Shown: positions 19,277 to 27,918, counted from the stretch's first letter. The stretch: 64,000 bases of DNA from Solibacillus faecavium (GCF_014836905.1 NZ_JACSPZ010000005.1:62001-126000), one strand, 5' to 3'. Notes: generated by a model not told the origin, from the sequence alone. Numbers and translations are program-made.

Positions 19277-19759
19277 TTAATAGCCGTTACGTTGACGTTC
19301 ATAGTTTTTTTCATTTTTTAGTTTATATGCCTCTATAATATCCTCTACCGTGAAACCTAAATTGTAGGCAATTAAGCTATACTGCGTCCAAATGTCTTTA
19401 TAGTTTTCCTCTGTTTGATGCTGCAAGAAGGTAAGAACAGTTTGTGTTGCCGTAATAAAACACTTTGTTAAATCCGCTTTCTCCATTACAACAGGCCACT
19501 CATCCAGTTTAAAATCACGCATATACCCAAGTGATAGCATGAAATGAATGGAGTCTACAAACTCCTCCAAAATGACATTTCGCTCAGACGGACCTTTTGT
19601 AGACCAGAATTTAAAACAGCGCGTCTCATTTGCCAACTCTCCAAGCTCAACCAATAACGCCAGTCCTTTTTCATCAAAAACGTCATGTTGTATATTTTGT
19701 GTTTCTTCAATATAGCGGTCAAGCTGCTTCTGCATTTCAAATAATTGACTAAATTCCAT
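19277..19759 (-). CDS. Dimeric all-alpha dUTPase
   Basis: Hydrolyses dUTP to dUMP, keeping uracil out of DNA and supplying thymidylate synthesis. 160 aa. It belongs to the dimeric MazG-related dUTPase group rather than the trimeric beta-fold one. The metal-binding ExxE and ExxD pairs are visible in LLVELGELANETRCFKFW and LEEFVDSIHFML. AAGAGGGA ribosome site. It is divergent from ysdB. A weak inverted repeat (AAATAGTTT/AAACTATTT, 19245-19277) follows the stop. Confidence 0.85.
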   Translation of the reverse strand: MEFSQLFEMQKQLDRYIEETQNIQHDVFDEKGLALLVELGELANETRCFKFWSTKGPSERNVILEEFVDSIHFMLSLGYMRDFKLDEWPVVMEKADLTKCFITATQTVLTFLQHQTEENYKDIWTQYSLIAYNLGFTVEDIIEAYKLKNEKNYERQRNGY

Positions 19760-19787
19760 AATAAAATCCCTCTTTTGCTAAAAATAT

Positions 19788-19816
19788 TGAAACTTTTTCT
19801 ACTACTTAATCGTATA
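19788..19816 (+). promoter_or_regulatory. Sigma-W-type promoter of ysdB
   Basis: TGAAAC (19788-19793), 17-nt spacer, CGTATA (19811-19816). This matches the ECF sigma-W pattern TGAAAC-N16/17-CGTA and agrees with the known sigma-W link of the B. subtilis homologue. Confidence 0.75.
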
Positions 19817-19849
19817 GCAGAGAAACACCGCTAGCAAGGAGGAAGTTTT

Positions 19850-20230
19850 ATGGCTATATTATTACGGTTTGCCATTATCCTTCTCATCATTTACATATTT
19901 TACAAAGGGGTACGCTATTTAACTGACCCGAAGCGTAAATTAGATGAGGCCTATGAAAATGGACACTATTATTTTTATGATGATGTAAAGAACATTCGGA
20001 AAAACTTTTTCATTACGTATAAAGGAGCATTATTTGAAGGTGAAAAATATTTAGGTACGACTGAAAATGCATTTGATGTCGTCAGCATTTTCGTCTTCGT
20101 CCATGATTCGATGAAACTTCAAGGCTTCACGAAAGAGGATTTTTTATATTTGGAAAAAGAAATTTTAATGAATTATCCTAACGCGAAAATTAACTGGAAA
20201 AACCCAATTGAACAATTAATGCAAGATTGA
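19850..20230 (+). CDS. ysdB: Sigma-W pathway protein YsdB
   Basis: Small membrane-anchored protein. 126 aa: one N-terminal helix (about 4-22) then a soluble domain with the family text YFYDDVKNIRKNFFITYKG, LFEGEKYLGTTENAFDVVSI and GFTKEDFLYLEKEI. It closely resembles B. subtilis YsdB (about 130 aa), which belongs to the sigma-W envelope-stress regulon; the molecular function is unknown. AAGGAGGA ribosome site. The sigma-W-type promoter just upstream supports the same regulation here. Confidence 0.88.
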   Translation: MAILLRFAIILLIIYIFYKGVRYLTDPKRKLDEAYENGHYYFYDDVKNIRKNFFITYKGALFEGEKYLGTTENAFDVVSIFVFVHDSMKLQGFTKEDFLYLEKEILMNYPNAKINWKNPIEQLMQD

Positions 20231-20247
20231 ATACTTTGAACGAATCA

Positions 20248-20280
20248 GGGTGCTACATTAAACTGTAGCACCCATTTTTT
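20248..20280 (+). terminator. Terminator of ysdB
   Basis: 10-bp stem GGGTGCTACA/TGTAGCACCC followed by ATTTTTT, running into the end of the convergent AhpD-like gene. Confidence 0.85.
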
Positions 20281-20872
20281 ATCGATTATGTCCGTAATGA
20301 CCTTCATTTGCAATTGCACCTATTGTACTTACCCAGCGGTTTGTATAATTGAAGAAGCCTACTGTAAATGCCGCTTCTAAAACTTCATGATCATTAAATC
20401 CAGCTTCACGCAATAAATCTACTTCTTTTGTAGTAATTTCATTCGGATAACGTGTAGTACGGTATGCATAATCACATAATGCTCGCTGCTTATCCGTCAG
20501 TTTTGCAGAACGATAATTATATGTAAGCTGGTCTACCCAACCTGGATTTTTTGTCAGCCCTCGCAATATATCGCTATGCGTTGTTAAGCAGTAGCTGCAA
20601 CTGTTTGTTGAAGACACAACAAGTCCAATCATTTCTTTATCTGCTGTTGATAAATAGCATGTTTCTTCATTAAACAAGGAATATTTAAAGTCTAAAAACC
20701 CTTTATATTGCGCAGCATTTAAAGGAAGCACTTTAAATAAGTTATTCACGAAGCCATTTTGCTCTAATTGCTTTTCAACATGACCATCGAAAATTTCCTG
20801 TAGCTCCTGTGGAATTTCCTTTTCATTAGGCACTTGTAAATGCGACAGCTGTTCATTGTATTTGCTCATCAT
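20279..20872 (-). CDS. AhpD-like peroxidase-related protein (CMD family)
   Basis: 197 aa of the carboxymuconolactone-decarboxylase/AhpD superfamily, peroxidase-related subgroup. The redox motif CSYCLTTH is at about residues 91-98, followed by the family text GWVDQLTYNYRSAKLTDKQRALCDYA. Such proteins use the CxxC pair and His in peroxide or disulfide chemistry, but the substrate is not known. The start is one of two adjacent ATGs with GGGAAT upstream. The gene stands alone, convergent with ysdB. Confidence 0.8.
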   Translation of the reverse strand: MMSKYNEQLSHLQVPNEKEIPQELQEIFDGHVEKQLEQNGFVNNLFKVLPLNAAQYKGFLDFKYSLFNEETCYLSTADKEMIGLVVSSTNSCSYCLTTHSDILRGLTKNPGWVDQLTYNYRSAKLTDKQRALCDYAYRTTRYPNEITTKEVDLLREAGFNDHEVLEAAFTVGFFNYTNRWVSTIGAIANEGHYGHNR

Positions 20873-21032
20873 TTATTCCCATTTCCCCTAATTACTGATG
20901 ACTGTATGAAATTTGTAGAGACTATCAAAAAAAATCCCCCTAAAAATAGTTTTCTGAATATATTATAAATTATAGCTATTTATAATACAAACCAATTATG
21001 TAGGAATAATGAGAAACAATAAATGCCCCATA

Positions 21033-21074
21033 ACAAAAAACACACTAAGGAAAATAATACTTCCTTAATGTGTT
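21033..21074 (-). terminator. Terminator of ysdA
   Basis: 14-bp stem (21039-21052 with 21061-21074, one G-T pair) followed by TTTTTTG on the minus strand. Confidence 0.85.
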
Positions 21075-21077
21075 TAA

Positions 21078-21347
21078 TTAAATACTACTATATAGCTGAA
21101 CTATTAGAAAAATATGTACTGCTGCCATTAATGGAAAGCCGAATGCAAATGCATTGTGCTTTGTTTTGTGCCGGAATAAATACATTCCTAACACACCACC
21201 GCATGCTCCACCTAATAATCCAAGCGTCAGCAATGTTTTTTCTGAAATGCGCCATTCCTGTTTCTTTGCACGTTCTTTATCAATATACATATAAATGCAC
21301 AAAATGAGTGAAACGACTACTAAATATGAAAGTGCTGCCAATGCCAT
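21078..21347 (-). CDS. ysdA: DUF1294 membrane protein YsdA
   Basis: 89 aa from the ATG at 21347, preceded by AGGGGG; the frame extends six codons to a TTG. Three hydrophobic segments and the DUF1294 text YIDKERAKKQEWRISEKTLL, GGACGGVLGMYLFRHKTKH, then F/GFPL. The same gene follows rplT in B. subtilis. Function unknown; the length equals that of B. subtilis YsdA. Confidence 0.85.
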   Translation of the reverse strand: MALAALSYLVVVSLILCIYMYIDKERAKKQEWRISEKTLLTLGLLGGACGGVLGMYLFRHKTKHNAFAFGFPLMAAVHIFLIVQLYSSI

Positions 21348-21425
21348 AAACAAATTCCCCCTCAATTTGAAAAAAGACTGATAAGGAAAATTCCCTACCA
21401 GTCTAATTATAAAAGTAAGTGCTAA

Positions 21426-21785
21426 TTATTTAGCGACTGCTTTTTTAGCTGCGTCAGCTAATTGAGTGAATGCTGCGCTATCAGTTACAGCTAAGTCAGC
21501 TAACATTTTACGGTTAACTTCGATACCTGCTACTTTTAAGCCGTGCATTAAACGAGAGTAAGATAAACCGTTCATGCGAGCAGCTGCGTTGATACGAGTG
21601 ATCCATAATTTACGGAAATTACGTTTCTTTTGACGACGGTCACGGTATGCATATTGACCTGATTTCATTACTGCTTGGTTAGCTACTTTGTATAATGTAT
21701 GTTTTGAACCGTAGTAACCTTTAGCTAATTTTAAAACTTTTTTGCGACGAGCGCGTGTTACTGTTCCGCCTTTAACGCGTGGCAT
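21426..21785 (-). CDS. rplT: 50S ribosomal protein L20
   Basis: Large-subunit assembly protein that binds 23S rRNA and, in Bacillales, the infC leader. 119 aa, the normal length. The basic N terminus [20 protein letters not shown] and the helix [20 protein letters not shown] are typical. The ribosome site AGGAGG lies before the ATG. Third gene of infC-rpmI-rplT. By family knowledge it is the likely feedback regulator of this operon through the leader at 22614-22883. Confidence 0.98.
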   Translation of the reverse strand: MPRVKGGTVTRARRKKVLKLAKGYYGSKHTLYKVANQAVMKSGQYAYRDRRQKKRNFRKLWITRINAAARMNGLSYSRLMHGLKVAGIEVNRKMLADLAVTDSAAFTQLADAAKKAVAK

Positions 21786-21861
21786 AGTAATTACCTCCTG
21801 CTAATTCTTTCGAATGTAGTTGTTTTTTAGTTTTTTTAATAATCTTTAAAACGGTCAAAGA

Positions 21862-22062
21862 TTACTTCATGTAAGTTAATAATGTACGGATACGTTTGAA
21901 ATCGCCTGAAGATGCAACTTTCGCTTTACGTAAGTGACGTTTTGCTTTAGTTGATTTGTTAGCGAATAAGTGAGAGCCATAAGCACGGTCAAATTTTAAT
22001 TTACCAGTACCTGTTTTTTTGAAACGTTTCGCAGCTCCACGGTGAGTTTTCATTTTTGGCAT
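21862..22062 (-). CDS. rpmI: 50S ribosomal protein L35
   Basis: Small basic ribosomal protein, 66 aa. Family text [20 protein letters not shown] and [26 protein letters not shown] ribosome site. It lies between infC and rplT in the conserved order, about 35 and 76 nt apart. Confidence 0.98.
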   Translation of the reverse strand: MPKMKTHRGAAKRFKKTGTGKLKFDRAYGSHLFANKSTKAKRHLRKAKVASSGDFKRIRTLLTYMK

Positions 22063-22097
22063 GTCGATTTCCTCCTAAACTTGTTTATACATAAGTA

Positions 22098-22613
22098 TTA
22101 TTTCTCATTCTTTGGTTGAAGAACTAAGAACATGCTTCGGCCTTCCATCTTCGGTTTTTGTTCAACCGTAGATACTTCAGCACACGCTTCGGCAAAGCGA
22201 TCTAACACACGTTGACCGATTTCTTTGTGTGTAATTGCACGACCTTTAAAGCGAATTGATGCTTTAACTTTGTCACCTTTTTCAAGGAACTTAATCGCGT
22301 TACGTAATTTCGTTTGAAAATCATGTTCATCGATCGTCGGGCTCAAGCGAACCTCTTTCATAACGATTACTTTAGAATTTTTACGAATTTCACGGTCTTT
22401 CTTTTGCTGATCAAACTTAAATTTACCATAGTCCATAACACGAGCGACTGGTGGTTTGGCTTGAGGGGCTACAAGGACAAGATCCAAGTTAGCACGAGCA
22501 GCAATCTCCATCGCTTCTGTACGCGTTTTTAGACCTAGTTGATCACCGTTGTGGTCGATTAGACGAAGTTCGCGTGCGCGAATGCCTTCGTTTACATACA
22601 TGTCTTTGCTAAT
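22098..22613 (-). CDS. infC: Translation initiation factor IF-3 (AUU start)
   Basis: IF3 checks the start codon and keeps the 30S subunit free. 171 aa when started at the ATT codon at 22613: (I)[14 protein letters not shown]. The first ATG (22601) has no ribosome site at proper distance, whereas GGAGGTG lies exactly 7 nt before the ATT, and the added ISKD matches the known IF3 N terminus. An AUU start, discriminated against by IF3 itself, is the classic autoregulation device of infC. The core text [20 protein letters not shown] and [18 protein letters not shown] is typical. Confidence 0.95.
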   Translation of the reverse strand: MSKDMYVNEGIRARELRLIDHNGDQLGLKTRTEAMEIAARANLDLVLVAPQAKPPVARVMDYGKFKFDQQKKDREIRKNSKVIVMKEVRLSPTIDEHDFQTKLRNAIKFLEKGDKVKASIRFKGRAITHKEIGQRVLDRFAEACAEVSTVEQKPKMEGRSMFLVLQPKNEK

Positions 22614-22883
22614 ATTAATCCACCTCCAAATGTTTGTCGGAATACATGAGTTGGTGTAAAGTATAACCCGGTCGAACGGTACACCTCTGCGTTATGTCCA
22701 TATGTACTTTTTGTTTTATTCAAACAAAAAGGACGGACATTTGAGATGTCCGCCCGCTATATGTGCATACGCAGTCCTGCGCAAAACAATTCAACGTGTC
22801 TAATACCTGCTCGTAACTTATAAAAGCACTTAATCAGGTGAGAAGCGGGCAGCCTCTACTTGCAAACTTTTGTATTCATAACT
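22614..22883 (-). promoter_or_regulatory. infC-rpmI-rplT leader with attenuator (L20-type)
   Basis: A leader of about 270 nt. It contains a terminator at 22725-22755 (arms GGGCGGACAT and ATGTCCGTCC, then TTTTTG). Its 3' arm ATGTCC can instead pair with a downstream GGACAT, supported by a hairpin CTTTTTGTTT/AAACAAAAAG lying over the U-tract. Two mutually exclusive folds fit transcription attenuation by L20, as known for the B. subtilis operon. Confidence 0.75.
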
Positions 22884-22889
22884 TAAACA

Positions 22890-22918
22890 ATCTTATCATG
22901 CTTTAAAAATAACGTCAA
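22890..22918 (-). promoter_or_regulatory. Sigma-A promoter of infC-rpmI-rplT
   Basis: -35 TTGACG (22913-22918), 17-nt spacer, -10 TAAGAT (22890-22895). The stretch between it and the thrS terminator shows nothing else. Confidence 0.8.
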
Positions 22919-23063
22919 GCTTTTTAGTACGCTTTATAATATAATCTTTTAAGTTTAAAAAGTTTTTTAATTTTCAATGTTTCTTCTTCGATATCGATGT
23001 TGTGAAAAAATCATAATCCTCTTTGAAAAATCGGACTGAGTCTATTGATAATCTCAAGGCACA

Positions 23064-23110
23064 AAAATAAAGCAGTTCAAATTTACTCATAGTAAAATTT
23101 GAACTGCTTT
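23064..23110 (-). terminator. Terminator of thrS
   Basis: Stem of about 15 bp (AAAGCAGTTCAAATTT with AATTTGAACTGCTTT) followed by ATTTTTG on the minus strand. Confidence 0.88.
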
Positions 23111-23135
23111 TATTATGGAGTTCTAAGTTGCTATC

Positions 23136-25067
23136 TTATTTTTTTATTTCTTCAGTAATATCTGCAAGGAATTGCTCAAAGCTGATTGTCTCAGAATCCT
23201 TCGAACCGTAGCGACGAATATTTACTGAATTATCTTCTACTTCCTTATCTCCAAGTACGAGCATATAAGGAATCTTCTTCATTTGAGATTCACGGATTTT
23301 GTAACCTAATTTCTCTTCTCGATCATCCATTTCAACACGTACGCCAGCAGCTGCTAGTTTTTCCTGAACTTCACGAGCGTAGTCATAATGTACGCTGTTT
23401 GATACAGGAATAATTGTTGCCTGAACTGGTGCTAACCAAGTTGGGAATGCCCCTTTGTACTCTTCAATTAAGAATGCTACAAAGCGTTCCATTGTCGATA
23501 CAACACCACGGTGAATAACTACTGGACGTTGTGGCTGACCGTCTTCACCAATGTAAGAAAGGTCGAAGCGTTGTGGCAATAAGAAGTCAAGTTGTGCAGT
23601 TGATAAAGTTTCCTCTTTACCGATAGCTGTTTTTACTTGAACGTCTAATTTCGGACCATAGAAGGCTGCTTCATCTTCTGCGATGAAGTAATCATAACCT
23701 AGCTCATCCATTGCCTCTTTTAACATTGCTTGTGCAGTTTCCCACATTTGATCGTCATCAAAATACTTCTCTGTGTTATTCGGATCCCGGTATGAAAGAC
23801 GGAATGAGAAATCTTTCAATTCGAAGTCTTTGTATACTTCAAGGATTAATTCAACTACTTTTTTAAATTCAGCTTTAATTTGATCCGGGCGTACGAAAAT
23901 GTGCGCATCGTTTAAAGTCATTCCTCGTACACGTTGTAAACCAGATACGGCACCTGACATTTCGTAACGGTGCATTGTACCAAGTTCCGCGATACGGATT
24001 GGTAAGTGACGGTAAGAGTGCAGACCGTTTTTGAATACCATCATATGGTGAGGACAGTTCATCGGACGTAAAACAAGTGTTTCATTGTCCATTTCCATTG
24101 GCGGGAACATGCCGTCTTGATAGTGCTCCCAGTGACCTGAAGTTTCGTATAATTTTTTCGAGCCTAATACTGGTGTGTATACATGTTTGTAACCTAATGA
24201 TAATTCTTTATCTACAATATAGCGTTCAATTGTACGGCGGATTGTTGCACCGTTTGGTAACCATAACGGTAGGCCTTGCCCTACTGTTTGAGAAGTCATG
24301 AATAAATCTAATTCTTTACCAATTTTACGGTGATCACGCTCTTTTGCCTCTTCAAGCATTTGCAGGTGATGTTTCAACTCGTCTTTTGTAAAGAATGCAG
24401 TACCGTAAATACGTTGCAGCATTTTATTATCCGAGTTACCGCGCCAGTATGCACCAGCTAAAGATAAAAGTTTGAACTCTTTTAATTTCCCTGTAGACGG
24501 TACGTGTACACCACGGCAAAGGTCAAAGAAATCGCCTTGGTAGTAGATTGATACTTGGTCATCTGCTGGAATTGCTTCAAGTAATTCTAATTTATACTCG
24601 TCGCCAACTTCCTCGTAAATTTTTTGTGCTTCATCACGAGATACATTTTTACGCTCGATTTCGATGTTTTCAGAAATGATTTTTTTCATTTCTTTTTCGA
24701 TTGCTGGTAAATCTTCAGCAGTAATCGGAGTTGGTGAATCGATATCATAGTAGAAACCTGAATCAATTACTGGACCAATACCTAATTTTGCATCTGGGTA
24801 TAGACGTTTTACTGCTTGCGCTGTTAAGTGAGCAGTTGAGTGACGAAGGATTTCTAACGCTTCATCTGATTTGTTAGTAATGATTTCGATTGCACCATCT
24901 TGTTCAATTCCTGTTTTTGCATCGATAAGTGTACCGTTGATTTTACCGGCTAATGTTGATTTTTTTAGACCTGGGCTAATAGAGCCTGCAACGTCTAATG
25001 TAGATGTTCCTTTGGCAAATTCCTTTACTGCGCCATCCGGGAAAGTTAATTTGATCATTTCTGACAT
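23136..25067 (-). CDS. thrS: Threonyl-tRNA synthetase
   Basis: Charges tRNA-Thr. 643 aa from the ATG at 25067, which has GGAGG 8 nt upstream and gives the B. subtilis length; the frame extends 18 nt further. Domains: TGS (about 1-65), editing domain (about 70-235, with [19 protein letters not shown] and the [10 protein letters not shown] cysteine), class II core with [15 protein letters not shown] (motif 2 region) and the C-terminal anticodon-binding domain ([18 protein letters not shown]). It is controlled by the T-box leader upstream; a palindromic repeat lies between leader and gene. Confidence 0.98.
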   Translation of the reverse strand: MSEMIKLTFPDGAVKEFAKGTSTLDVAGSISPGLKKSTLAGKINGTLIDAKTGIEQDGAIEIITNKSDEALEILRHSTAHLTAQAVKRLYPDAKLGIGPVIDSGFYYDIDSPTPITAEDLPAIEKEMKKIISENIEIERKNVSRDEAQKIYEEVGDEYKLELLEAIPADDQVSIYYQGDFFDLCRGVHVPSTGKLKEFKLLSLAGAYWRGNSDNKMLQRIYGTAFFTKDELKHHLQMLEEAKERDHRKIGKELDLFMTSQTVGQGLPLWLPNGATIRRTIERYIVDKELSLGYKHVYTPVLGSKKLYETSGHWEHYQDGMFPPMEMDNETLVLRPMNCPHHMMVFKNGLHSYRHLPIRIAELGTMHRYEMSGAVSGLQRVRGMTLNDAHIFVRPDQIKAEFKKVVELILEVYKDFELKDFSFRLSYRDPNNTEKYFDDDQMWETAQAMLKEAMDELGYDYFIAEDEAAFYGPKLDVQVKTAIGKEETLSTAQLDFLLPQRFDLSYIGEDGQPQRPVVIHRGVVSTMERFVAFLIEEYKGAFPTWLAPVQATIIPVSNSVHYDYAREVQEKLAAAGVRVEMDDREEKLGYKIRESQMKKIPYMLVLGDKEVEDNSVNIRRYGSKDSETISFEQFLADITEEIKK

Positions 25068-25135
25068 GTTATTGTCCTCCTTCATTATTTAAAACTAATT
25101 TATTTTGGAACGAAGGGCATTTTGAGACCCAACTA

Positions 25136-25239
25136 GTTGATTGGAGTGAAGGCGGCGACTCCTGGGGGAATAGCGTGACGCCTGAGACTACAGGCTCAGG
25201 CCACGCCCCCGGAAAGCGTCCGCCGTAACGGAAATCAAC
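25136..25239. repeat. Interspersed GC-rich palindromic repeat, copy 4
   Basis: Bounded by GTTGATT and AATCAAC, in reverse orientation relative to copies 1 and 3. It has the same central GCCTGAG...CTCAGGC hairpin as copy 3. It sits between the thrS T-box terminator and the thrS ribosome site, the same place that copy 1 takes at pheS. Confidence 0.75.
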
Positions 25240-25270
25240 GATATTAGTAGCTTCACCTATTTTAAGGCAA

Positions 25271-25525
25271 AATAAAAAGCACCGTCCCTATAAAAGGGAC
25301 GATGCTGTATGCTCGTGGTGCCACCCTTCTTCCTTCTTCGTCAATACGAATTAGAAGCTCTCGGTCAGTTAACGTACTGAGAAACGTTGACGGATTGGCC
25401 CCGTCACTGCTCGAAGGTAGTAAAGTGAAACGCTTGTGCTAGGAAGCTTGCAGCCATGGCTCCCCTCTCTATAAGCTAGTTCGTTAAACTTGTTGTCCTT
25501 TTCAATGCATTTTTTGTTTAATTAC
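25271..25525 (-). promoter_or_regulatory. T-box leader of thrS (tRNA-Thr responsive)
   Basis: The minus strand carries AAGGGTGGCACCACGAGC (25311-25328) followed by a terminator with 11-bp arms (25278-25288, 25296-25306) and TTTTTATTTT. In the Stem I region the text ACTACC (complement of 25416-25421) holds two adjacent Thr codons; alignment with the pheS leader favours ACT as specifier. Confidence 0.93.
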
Positions 25526-25531
25526 GTACAA

Positions 25532-25560
25532 AGTATACGCTCGATTTATAACAATTGCAA
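25532..25560 (-). promoter_or_regulatory. Sigma-A promoter of the thrS leader
   Basis: -35 TTGCAA (25555-25560), 17-nt spacer, -10 TATACT (25532-25537). Confidence 0.8.
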
Positions 25561-25590
25561 CTGGTAAAAAGTAAATTTTCTTGTTATTTT

Positions 25591-26532
25591 TTATTCTCGG
25601 CGATTGACTCCATCCATCGCAACCGGAATTGTCACAGCTTTAATTCGTTCCATAATACGAGCAGCCTTTACGACTTCGATATCACCACGTTGTGATTGCG
25701 CTAAATGATGCTCCAGCCCTTTATAATCAAAGTTCGATGTAATAAATGTCGGTAATTCTTCACTCATTCGGTAATGTAGAATCGTCCCGAGTATTTCATC
25801 ACGTGTCCATGCCGACATCGTCTCTGCACCGATATCATCCAACATTAATACAGGCGCCTTTTTGACATAGTCTATTTTTTCATTCAAAGTATTGTCGCTA
25901 ATCGCATTTTTCATTTCTCGTAAAAACTCAGGAACAAATACGACAACTGTTCTTACCTTTAGTGTTGCAAGCTCATTTGCAATCGCTCCAAGTACAAAGG
26001 ATTTTCCAACACCGAATTTACCGTACAAGTAAAATCCTTTTTTCGGTAATTCTCCCGTTCGCTTATAAGTCGCGACAAATTCAGCTGCTTGTTCTGCAAT
26101 ACTAAGTCGGGAATGATTGTCGATTGCCAAATCTTTTAATGTTGCCTTTAATACATCTTTTGGCATATGCATGCTCGAAATCATATTGGCTACATCACGT
26201 CGTTCATCTTCGCGAAGCTTTTGCTCACAAGGAACATACGTAATATCAATGACATTATGCGTTATAAATAATTTTGGAAGATAACCTTGCAATAAATTTG
26301 TACATTGTCCTGTATGTCCATTTCCGCAACATCCTGTTGACTGTGAAATAAATTCGTATAATTTAGGTAAACTAATTTCAACCATTTCTTTCGTCACTTG
26401 CTGTTCATGTTCACGTAAAAACTGTTGAACTTTCGGATGTTCGATCGTCTCTCTGCGCATCGCTTCAAAACGTTCTTCAAAAGAGGGCATTTTTTTCTTA
26501 ATTTGATTTAATTGATTATTAATCGGTTCTAT
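25591..26532 (-). CDS. dnaI: Primosomal helicase loader DnaI (apparent AUA start)
   Basis: AAA+ loader that places the replicative helicase on DNA. The core shows Walker A YGKFGVGKSF, Walker B VLMLDDIGAE and the arginine-bearing C terminus KAARIMERI. A Cys-rich segment GCCGNGHTGQC lies near residue 66. The first ATG (26490) has no ribosome site and would lose the conserved N terminus. Reading upstream in frame gives (AUA)EPINNQLNQIKKKMPSF, matching MEPI at the start of B. subtilis DnaI and a total of 313 aa against 311. AGGTG lies 7 nt before the AUA codon, and no ATG, GTG or TTG is available between the dnaB stop and 26490. I therefore annotate the AUA start. The gene starts 2 nt after dnaB. 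Confidence 0.85.
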   Translation of the reverse strand: MEPINNQLNQIKKKMPSFEERFEAMRRETIEHPKVQQFLREHEQQVTKEMVEISLPKLYEFISQSTGCCGNGHTGQCTNLLQGYLPKLFITHNVIDITYVPCEQKLREDERRDVANMISSMHMPKDVLKATLKDLAIDNHSRLSIAEQAAEFVATYKRTGELPKKGFYLYGKFGVGKSFVLGAIANELATLKVRTVVVFVPEFLREMKNAISDNTLNEKIDYVKKAPVLMLDDIGAETMSAWTRDEILGTILHYRMSEELPTFITSNFDYKGLEHHLAQSQRGDIEVVKAARIMERIKAVTIPVAMDGVNRRE

Positions 26533-26534
26533 TG

Positions 26535-27899
26535 TTATTCACCTGCCCTATCAAGCTTTTGTAATATTTTTAGGCGCTCCTGTTCGAAATCCACTGTACT
26601 GTCTTTTTCTGGTTGCTGCTGCTCATTGCGCTTGTAAAACCAGTCAGGAACTTGTTCATCTCGTCCACTTTTACGATTGTACGAAGGCTTCTTTTGGGAA
26701 GTAGCCGGTTGTTTGACCACTGAACTTTCCTGTTTCCATTTCGTATATTTATCGCGTTCTTCACGTGCTAAATCCATCGCCTCTTTAGCCGTCTTCAATT
26801 GCTTACGATTCCAGTGATCTGCAATTTTTTCTACATAGCTTTTCGGTAATTTCATATCTGTCGATAACATGACATATTCGAGCAGTACATTAGCTACTCC
26901 TATAGGCATGCTATACTTTACAACTAAATCTTCTGCAAGTTGAATTGAAGAAGGAATTGGTTCTTTTCCATTATTGATGTCACGCAACACTTGAACCGGT
27001 GGCGTTGTTTCCAAATAATGCAGAAGTTCTTGTTCCTTCGTTAAGTTTTCCGCGTGTAAAGTATCATTATTTTTGCCCTCGAATACTTTTGTCATGACCG
27101 GGGCTTCTGTAGAAACGGTCAATTTATAATAATCTGCTGCACAACGTTTTAAACGATCGGTCGTTAGTTTATTTTGCTCGTCCAATGCTTGTATTACCAC
27201 TTTTTGCATTTGCAATGGCGTGAGATGATACAAAAAGGCAAGCTTTGCAATTGTTTCCTTTGCTTTCACAGTTAATGCTGCACTCGGTATTAACTGCTCA
27301 GATAGGCCAGCCTGCAGTAGCTTAAAATCAAATTGCTCATAATAAAATGGATAATCAATTTGCTTCGGTGTCACTGTTTCCAACTCATCCTGAGGCAGAT
27401 TTTGATTAATCGGACGATACACATCCATAAATGTACGTGTGACCTCTTCAAACTGTTCTTTATTTGGCTGAGTCAAAAAGCGCTGACGTAATTTCCGATA
27501 AGCTCCCTCGCCAATTTTACTAAATAAGAACATCGATAAAAGCGGGTCTTTAAAAAAGCTCGGTGCATCGAGTGGTCTTACTAATTCATATATAAAATGA
27601 CGTTCATTAGCAGTATCCTTTCGCCAAGTACGCATTAAACCAATCGCTTCTAATGCAATTCGCGCTTCAAAAATCTTCTTCAAAGGCATCGACAATACAT
27701 GCATCAAATAATAATGATTATATTGCTGAGGTGTATGATTTTCAGCTTCCGCCCATAGTGTTAAAAATAAACTTATCGGCTCCGGTCCTGTTAGGGGCTG
27801 ATAAAATAGCGTTAATAATTGACGTTCATTTGTAGATAAGGCGTGAGGGAGCGTTATTTCAAAATGATCTGTTGGCTGTATTTCTTTAAAGTGAACCAT
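26535..27899 (-). CDS. dnaB: Replication initiation/membrane attachment protein DnaB
   Basis: Acts with DnaD and DnaI to load the helicase at oriC and at stalled forks in Firmicutes; it is not the helicase itself. 454 aa, near the 472 aa of B. subtilis DnaB. N-terminal winged-helix-like domain (LSTNERQLLTLFYQPLTGPE, HVLSMPLKKIFEARIALEA), and in the C-terminal part a DnaD-like DDBH2 helix region (KLPKSYVEKIADHWNRKQL) before a charged tail. GGAGGGGGAC ribosome site. Operon nrdR-dnaB-dnaI. Confidence 0.92.
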   Translation of the reverse strand: MVHFKEIQPTDHFEITLPHALSTNERQLLTLFYQPLTGPEPISLFLTLWAEAENHTPQQYNHYYLMHVLSMPLKKIFEARIALEAIGLMRTWRKDTANERHFIYELVRPLDAPSFFKDPLLSMFLFSKIGEGAYRKLRQRFLTQPNKEQFEEVTRTFMDVYRPINQNLPQDELETVTPKQIDYPFYYEQFDFKLLQAGLSEQLIPSAALTVKAKETIAKLAFLYHLTPLQMQKVVIQALDEQNKLTTDRLKRCAADYYKLTVSTEAPVMTKVFEGKNNDTLHAENLTKEQELLHYLETTPPVQVLRDINNGKEPIPSSIQLAEDLVVKYSMPIGVANVLLEYVMLSTDMKLPKSYVEKIADHWNRKQLKTAKEAMDLAREERDKYTKWKQESSVVKQPATSQKKPSYNRKSGRDEQVPDWFYKRNEQQQPEKDSTVDFEQERLKILQKLDRAGE

Positions 27900-27918
27900 T
27901 TTGTCCCCCTCCTAAAAC

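Noticed and set aside
21023-21307. Plus-strand frame opposite ysdA
   Set aside because: It mirrors the ysdA gene and its terminator, without protein-like composition or ribosome site.
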